DNA of 64,000 nucleotides from Mugil cephalus (Eukaryota; Chordata; Actinopteri; Mugiliformes; Mugilidae). The notes below the pieces were generated by a model. It was given only the letters and a program-made list of their open reading frames with translations. It did not search any database and was not told where the DNA came from. The stretch is from assembly GCF_022458985.1 (NCBI RefSeq), contig NC_061789.1:11624175-11688174 (forward strand). Reading direction: 5' to 3'. Below are positions 59,134-64,000 of this stretch, one piece after another (within the stretch, counting starts at the first letter, position 1; every line of letters begins with the position of its first letter). Made by a program: the position numbers and the translations under genes.

Positions 59134-60102
59134 ATGCCGGCGGGGATGAAGCCGCTGGAGAAGTTCCTGAAGAAGCAGACCACGGCGCTGACCCGGGCCG
59201 GGGGCTTCGTCGGTGGGGTGGCGGACAAGGCCAGCGGGGGAACCGGGGCATCCCGCCGGAGAGCCAGCTTGTCCCGGGTCGTACCTTTCTTCAGGGAAAC
59301 GTCGCCGGAGAGCGGCCAGGCTCGCGAGGTGTTCAGGTGAGACGTGTGCGTGGAAGTGAAGTCCTGAATCCGAGCTGAGCAGGGCCGGAGCAGGCAGCTG
59401 GGGGGGCCGTGGGCTGAGGGGGACCCCCTAGTCACATTTTCACGGTTTAGATAAAGATGCATTCGTGGTCAGATTGTTCTTTCAGTTACTGTCAAGCAGA
59501 CCACAGCAGTGTTCATATACTTAGTGTTTAACTTAATGTTCCCGTCGTGTACTACAGCTACTGGATAAAGAAAAAGTCTATTTATTTATGGTCATTCTGA
59601 CCTGCAGGAGTGTGATTTAAGTTACCTACTGCACCGATTGCATCCACAGTCTGTGCATCTAAAATGTATTTAAGTTGAACACTCAATTTTTAATATGTGC
59701 GTCCATGTGTGTACTCCTAGAGGTCAGGTTTGCCCGATTTTTTTGGCTCGCTGCATATGCGCTCCTTAGTTTAACGTACAACTTCTGATCTTTGACACTT
59801 GGCCGCCTGTAGCCCCGACAGTGAGGACCCCCCGTCGTGGCCCTCGGCCGCAGGGACCGGTCTGGTCACGGCGCCCAGCAGTGCCAACGGTTCCTGCTCC
59901 GGTTCCGGTTCTGGAGGAGGGGACGTCCGCAGCCCGTCCCTGTCCAGCGACGAGCAGAGCTCCGAGGCCAGCCTGATAACAGACAGCGGAGGAGGAGGAG
60001 GAGGAGGAGGAGGAGGGACACCTCTTCATCCCGACACACCAGATAACTTGACGCTCGCCGTGCTGGACAGCGTGGCAGGAAGACGTTTGGGACACTGCAC
60101 AG
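59134..60102 (+). CDS. rapgefl1: RAPGEFL1 (Rap guanine nucleotide exchange factor-like 1), first two coding exons
   Basis: Exon 59,134-59,336 (donor gtgaga) and exon 59,813-60,102 (acceptor cgcctgtag, donor gtaaga) join in phase 2 and end in phase 1, about 164 residues. MPAGMKPLEKFLKKQT matches the MKPLEKFLKKQTS start of vertebrate RAPGEFL1. The first ATG has the better Kozak context (ccaccATG), and human starts at the second one. The following Arg/Ser and Gly-rich disordered part has RRRASLSRVVPFFRE and RSPSLSSDEQSSEASL, both with human counterparts. The RasGEF domains lie in later exons beyond the window. Family role: a Ras-superfamily GEF-like protein, mainly in the nervous system and epidermis in mammals, with unclear catalytic activity. 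Adjacent to CASC3 as in human 17q21. Confidence 0.9.
59990..60016 (+). repeat. (GGA)n coding repeat
   Basis: About nine GGA units within exon 2 of RAPGEFL1, giving a run of glycines between LITDS and TPLHPD. Confidence 0.9.
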
Positions 60103-63100
60103 GTAAGATGAAACACCGGGTAAAGATCTTGCACTAAGAGTTTTCTCAGTTTCTTTCGCTCTATTGATGAAATCAGGTTTCCAGCACTGTGATCGGCTGA
60201 GTTTATAAATTAATACATTACATACTATATAACGGATGGATTGACTGAGTTTGAGAACAGAAAACAAGAATGAGGCAATAGTTTTAAAGTTTGGACACAT
60301 CAAACTGACACAGAAGAAACACTGAAGGCTGAGTGTGAAGGCGCCACATGTTTTTTCTGCGTCTGCGTCACAAAGTTGCAATTAAACACAACCCAAAAGA
60401 CGACAGCTACTGGCTGCTGTTGTGTCCCTGCGTGAAAGGAGATAACTCTTCATACCAGCAGTAGGGACAGTTGTGGAAACGGAAAAAGCTGCACCAGAGC
60501 TGGTATCTATCTCCTGAAATGTGTTTGTCTACAGTTTATTCGTTTTGGATGAATCACGGTTCTGCGAGACTCTCGGTTCACCGGTTCTGTCTGTGGTCGA
60601 CTGGTGCAGAAAATAGTTGCGGGACAGAGTCACAGACGCTCACCAACGGGCGGACGCTGGCTAACAGCCGACCGTCATCACAGCTTTTAGCCTGCATTTC
60701 AAAGTGTGTGTACATATATATATATAAACATTTAAATAGAAATCCCATATATGTATAAAATACGTGCGCTAACACAAGACACGTTACGTTTCAGCCTACT
60801 GTTCTCAGACTTGTGGACGCCTCTCATAGAGACTAACAGACAAACAAATGAGTGATTCACTGTGAAAATACTCCGTCGACTATTTTTATCGTCTCTAATG
60901 AAAACCACCGTTGATGCACTTGCTCATGTCACGTTCAGAACCTCGACTGTAGAACGAGCGGCTGCTGCAGCGTTCAGCTTCAGATTCGGCGTCCGGAGCA
61001 GACGCTCTTCACGTTCAGCCCGTTTCCTGCCGGAGGATTTTCATTTTACAGTTCATATCGCGCAGACTGCAGCCTCAGCTGTGTGTGTATGTGTGTGTGT
61101 GTATGCGTATGTGTGCGGTTACATAATCTCCGCCGTCCTCTTTCTGAAACGCAGCCTGCTTATTACAGCTGAAGTGGGTGTGCATGCATGCGAATGTGCT
61201 CCTGCAGGAATGTTTGCCTTTGTGTGTTTTTGTGTGCAGCAGAGAGCGGGGTGCTGCGTGATCGCTGGGAAACGTAGAAAATTGCACTGAGAAATCTCAT
61301 GAAAACAAAATGTTGCATCAATTGCGCTGTGAATTCTGCCTCTGCTACACAGATCTATTTTTATAATCTTGAAGAGAAAAGAAATAAGAATAAAGGCCTA
61401 CTGAAATAACCTAAAATAGTGAAATACAATGAAATAGAATTTTAGAAAAAAACGAGAAAAATCGAATTCTGATGAAATTTGAGTTGTTGACTAAACAAAT
61501 ATTAACATTTTCTTAAAAAATAAGCAATATTTATATTCAAAATATTTTCATTCAAAATTCAGAAGCAATAATTTATCATTTTGTTCTCAGTAACGTCAGT
61601 AACAGCTCTCTGTGTCTCAGGCCTTGCCGTCTGTTGCGTTACTGATCGATCGACAAAACTGAGTCCAGTTTGTCCTGCACAGCGACGAAGAAACGAGGGA
61701 CAGAAAGACCAGCACTTTAATTTCTGCACTTTGCCACCGTCGTGAATAATCTGCCGCGTCCTGCTGCTTCGACAAACTCTCACAAAGACGCGTGTTCATC
61801 AGAGGATTGTGTGGCTGTGGGTCTGGCTGTTATGCAACTCGTCTGTGTTAATAAGCAGCGAACAGTTTGTCTCCGAGAAGCTGCAGAGCCGTGAAGTGAT
61901 GAGTTTTATTCTTGTCTGCGGCCGAATCATTTGTTCAGAATTCACTTGAGAACGGTCTTTGTTGAGTGACGTGTTGTTTGCACACACACAGACTTTCTGT
62001 TGATCCTGTAAAGGATCTCATTACATATTTAAAAATTTCTCCTTTTCAAGTTCCAGCAATTTGAAATCTTTTTAGAATTCAAATCAGATAAATTCCAAAT
62101 GCAATCACTTTGTTTTACGTGCAATCACATAAAACAAAGTATTTTGAAAAATCTATAACAATAAGAGTAAAATTAAAACATTTGTAGTGTCAAAAATTGT
62201 AAAAAAAAAAAAAAAAGAAAGAAAAAATACATATTAAATTGCATAAAGAAAATATATTTTTAATAAAATATAAAATATAAAAATATAAGAAGTAAATCAT
62301 TTCAAAACCCCTAAATTCAAAATAAATCCATAATATTTAATACATTATTTCAAATAAAAAAAAAAAAAAAAAAAAAAAAAACATTTTCTGCAAATTCAGC
62401 TTGTTCTTGGGCCAGTGGAGTCTCTCAGCCCGTCCCTGTCGCTTGAATGAAGCTCCTTTTCAAGGTGATCAGAGTTGCACGGTCTGAAAAAAACCCCAAA
62501 CTGTTGGAGCTCTGCCACAGAAACAAAGCTGACGGTGACGTGACCCGGTGAAGCCTCTGATTCGCCTCAGTTCGTGTGGCAGGTAATAAAGCGGCCGCTG
62601 TCGTCATCGTGCTGCAGAGAGCAAAATGTCCAGTTCTTCACAGCATGAATCAGAGCTGATAAATTATGGATTAAGTTAACATCGGCTGCGTTTGCTGCTT
62701 CACGCTCCAAACAGAAGAGGAGCGTTGTTATAATACACGTCTCTCTGGTGGAAGCGACTCTGTCCAATGAATTCTGGGTTTAAGTGTAAATTGACAAGAT
62801 TTCCAGTCAGTTCGGTTACACCTGTAGTTGGTGTTGACTTAACTCTAGAGTCAAAGATCTCAGCAAAACAAACTGTTGTTTTAATAAGGAAGTGAGACGA
62901 TAATTCTCAGTGAACAGCTGGTTAACGTGCCTGAGAGCTGCTGCTCTTCACCTAATAGCTCGCTGTAGCTGCTCCCTCTTCCTTCACACCCTGGAAACTT
63001 TCAAAGAAAACGAGTAAAATAAGCAGTAAACCGATTTCACAATGTCACTTATTTTATTTTTTTCCAGCTAAAGCCTTTAATGTGAATCTACAGCAGCAGG

Positions 63101-64000
63101 AAGTTCCCAGTTAGTATAAGCTGCCATCTCTAAACCAATAAAAGTATATCAGCTTGAAACCAATAAAGCACTAACAGGAATGTATCCACAGACGTTCGTA
63201 ATAATAAAATATATACACGTATTTTCATCAAGTCGCCTTCGTGTCTGTGCATGACACAATAAAAAAAAGATTAAAAATACAATAATGTATAAGTAAAAGA
63301 AACCCCATATTCAATTTTTCTCTTAAATACCCAAAGAAAATAAAGTGTAAAGTAGTTAATAATAAGTAAATAATAAAACATTGCAGTGCTTATCATGGAC
63401 CGTGGAGGCTGCTGTGTGAACACGTGAATGAACGTCAGCGTAGTAAAGTTCATGTTGGTTTCAGAATCATAGAACAGAGAGCGGCAGAAATGTGTGAAAT
63501 GAAAGTTTATCGAAGAAGAAAGAGTTAACACTGCTGCTGTTTTTTCTTGTTGCATCCAAACATAATCCCTGGTCTGTGAGTGTGCAGCTCCGCAACGGAC
63601 TACAAACGTGGAGCGTCCGCAATTTATGGACTACAAATGCCCGCTAGAAACGGCAGATGTTTACTGAGTTTTCCTTTCTCCGTCTGTGCGGCTGTTTCCT
63701 TCTGCACTCAGCTGTGGACGTGTTTATTTATATGTTGCTTCATTTAAAGTGCGCGTAAATAAACACTTCTGGGAATTGGTTCTCGCCGGACAGATGTTAT
63801 TTCTTAATCACGTATAAATGGTTTGGGGCCGATGACAAAAAAGAGAAGTTTAAAGTTGCACGCGAAGCGACGTCGTCCGTCTCTTGGCAGAGGCTGGTTT
63901 GGCTCTAGTGGACGTACCACGCACCGGTTGCCTAGGTAACCCTCTTGGGTATTTCTCACCTCAGATGTTTCCCAGTGAAACGACGAGAACTTAATTATGC
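60103..64000 (+). other. rapgefl1: RAPGEFL1 intron to the end of the window
   Basis: No further exon recognised. It contains GT-rich tracts (61,080-61,120), A runs (62,197-62,216, 62,358-62,381) and TA tracts. Open frames on both strands are short and without domains. Confidence 0.5.

Noticed and set aside
58246-59462. Large Gln/Ser- or Gly-rich frames on both strands
   Set aside because: Made by CTG, GGA and GA repeats and high GC around the RAPGEFL1 promoter.
1-64000. CRISPR arrays, tRNA, rRNA or bacterial operons
   Set aside because: None found; the window is plainly vertebrate nuclear DNA.

Overview
The window is vertebrate nuclear DNA, most likely from a teleost fish and probably a percomorph. 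It has long introns with GT/AG junctions, many microsatellites, degenerate Tc1/mariner, pogo-like and LINE fragments, and genes that read as orthologs of human MXRA7, CASC3 and RAPGEFL1 plus fish-type GIMAP (AIG1) GTPases. No prokaryotic, organellar, rRNA, tRNA or CRISPR features were seen. The species cannot be named from sequence alone.

Layout: (1) 1-9,000 holds the 3' half of an MXRA7-like gene (+ strand): a long Pro/Glu/Val repeat exon, a short conserved exon, a probable alternative last exon and the conserved last exon. (2) 8,986-43,427 is a very large inverted duplication. The left arm (8,986-23,717) and right arm (27,601-43,427) are reverse complements of each other around a 3.9 kb spacer. 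Each arm carries the same three GIMAP genes, called A, B and C here: on the minus strand in the left arm, on the plus strand in the right arm. On the right, A, B and C are all open. On the left, A and B are pseudogenes and only C is open. GIMAP-C has lost the P-loop and DxxG residues in both arms, so it looks like a pseudo-GTPase. (3) The spacer holds a degenerate gene 3' end, a pogo-like element between two diverged direct repeats, and a LINE fragment. (4) 43,428-45,740 holds a small single-exon ORF for a possible tail-anchored peptide, and the CASC3 promoter. (5) 45,741-52,221 is a complete 11-coding-exon CASC3 (MLN51/Barentsz) gene with an intron in its 3' UTR. (6) 52,444-58,000 is CASC3 3' UTR and intergenic DNA with a piggyBac-like MITE. 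(7) 58,000-64,000 is a GC-rich promoter region and the first two coding exons of RAPGEFL1, which continues past the window.

CASC3 next to RAPGEFL1 matches the human 17q21 order. MXRA7 lies elsewhere on human 17q (17q25), so the GIMAP inverted block sits between an MXRA7 end and a CASC3 end that are not neighbours in human. The left-arm edge lies inside the last coding exon of MXRA7, so the right arm ends in a copy of the MXRA7 stop codon and 3' UTR detached from its gene. The GIMAP genes are of the immune-related AIG1 family, and A and C share a homologous promoter and first exon. The main interest is this recent, asymmetric, head-to-head GIMAP duplication with a pseudo-GTPase member. An assembly artefact joining two haplotypes must be excluded.
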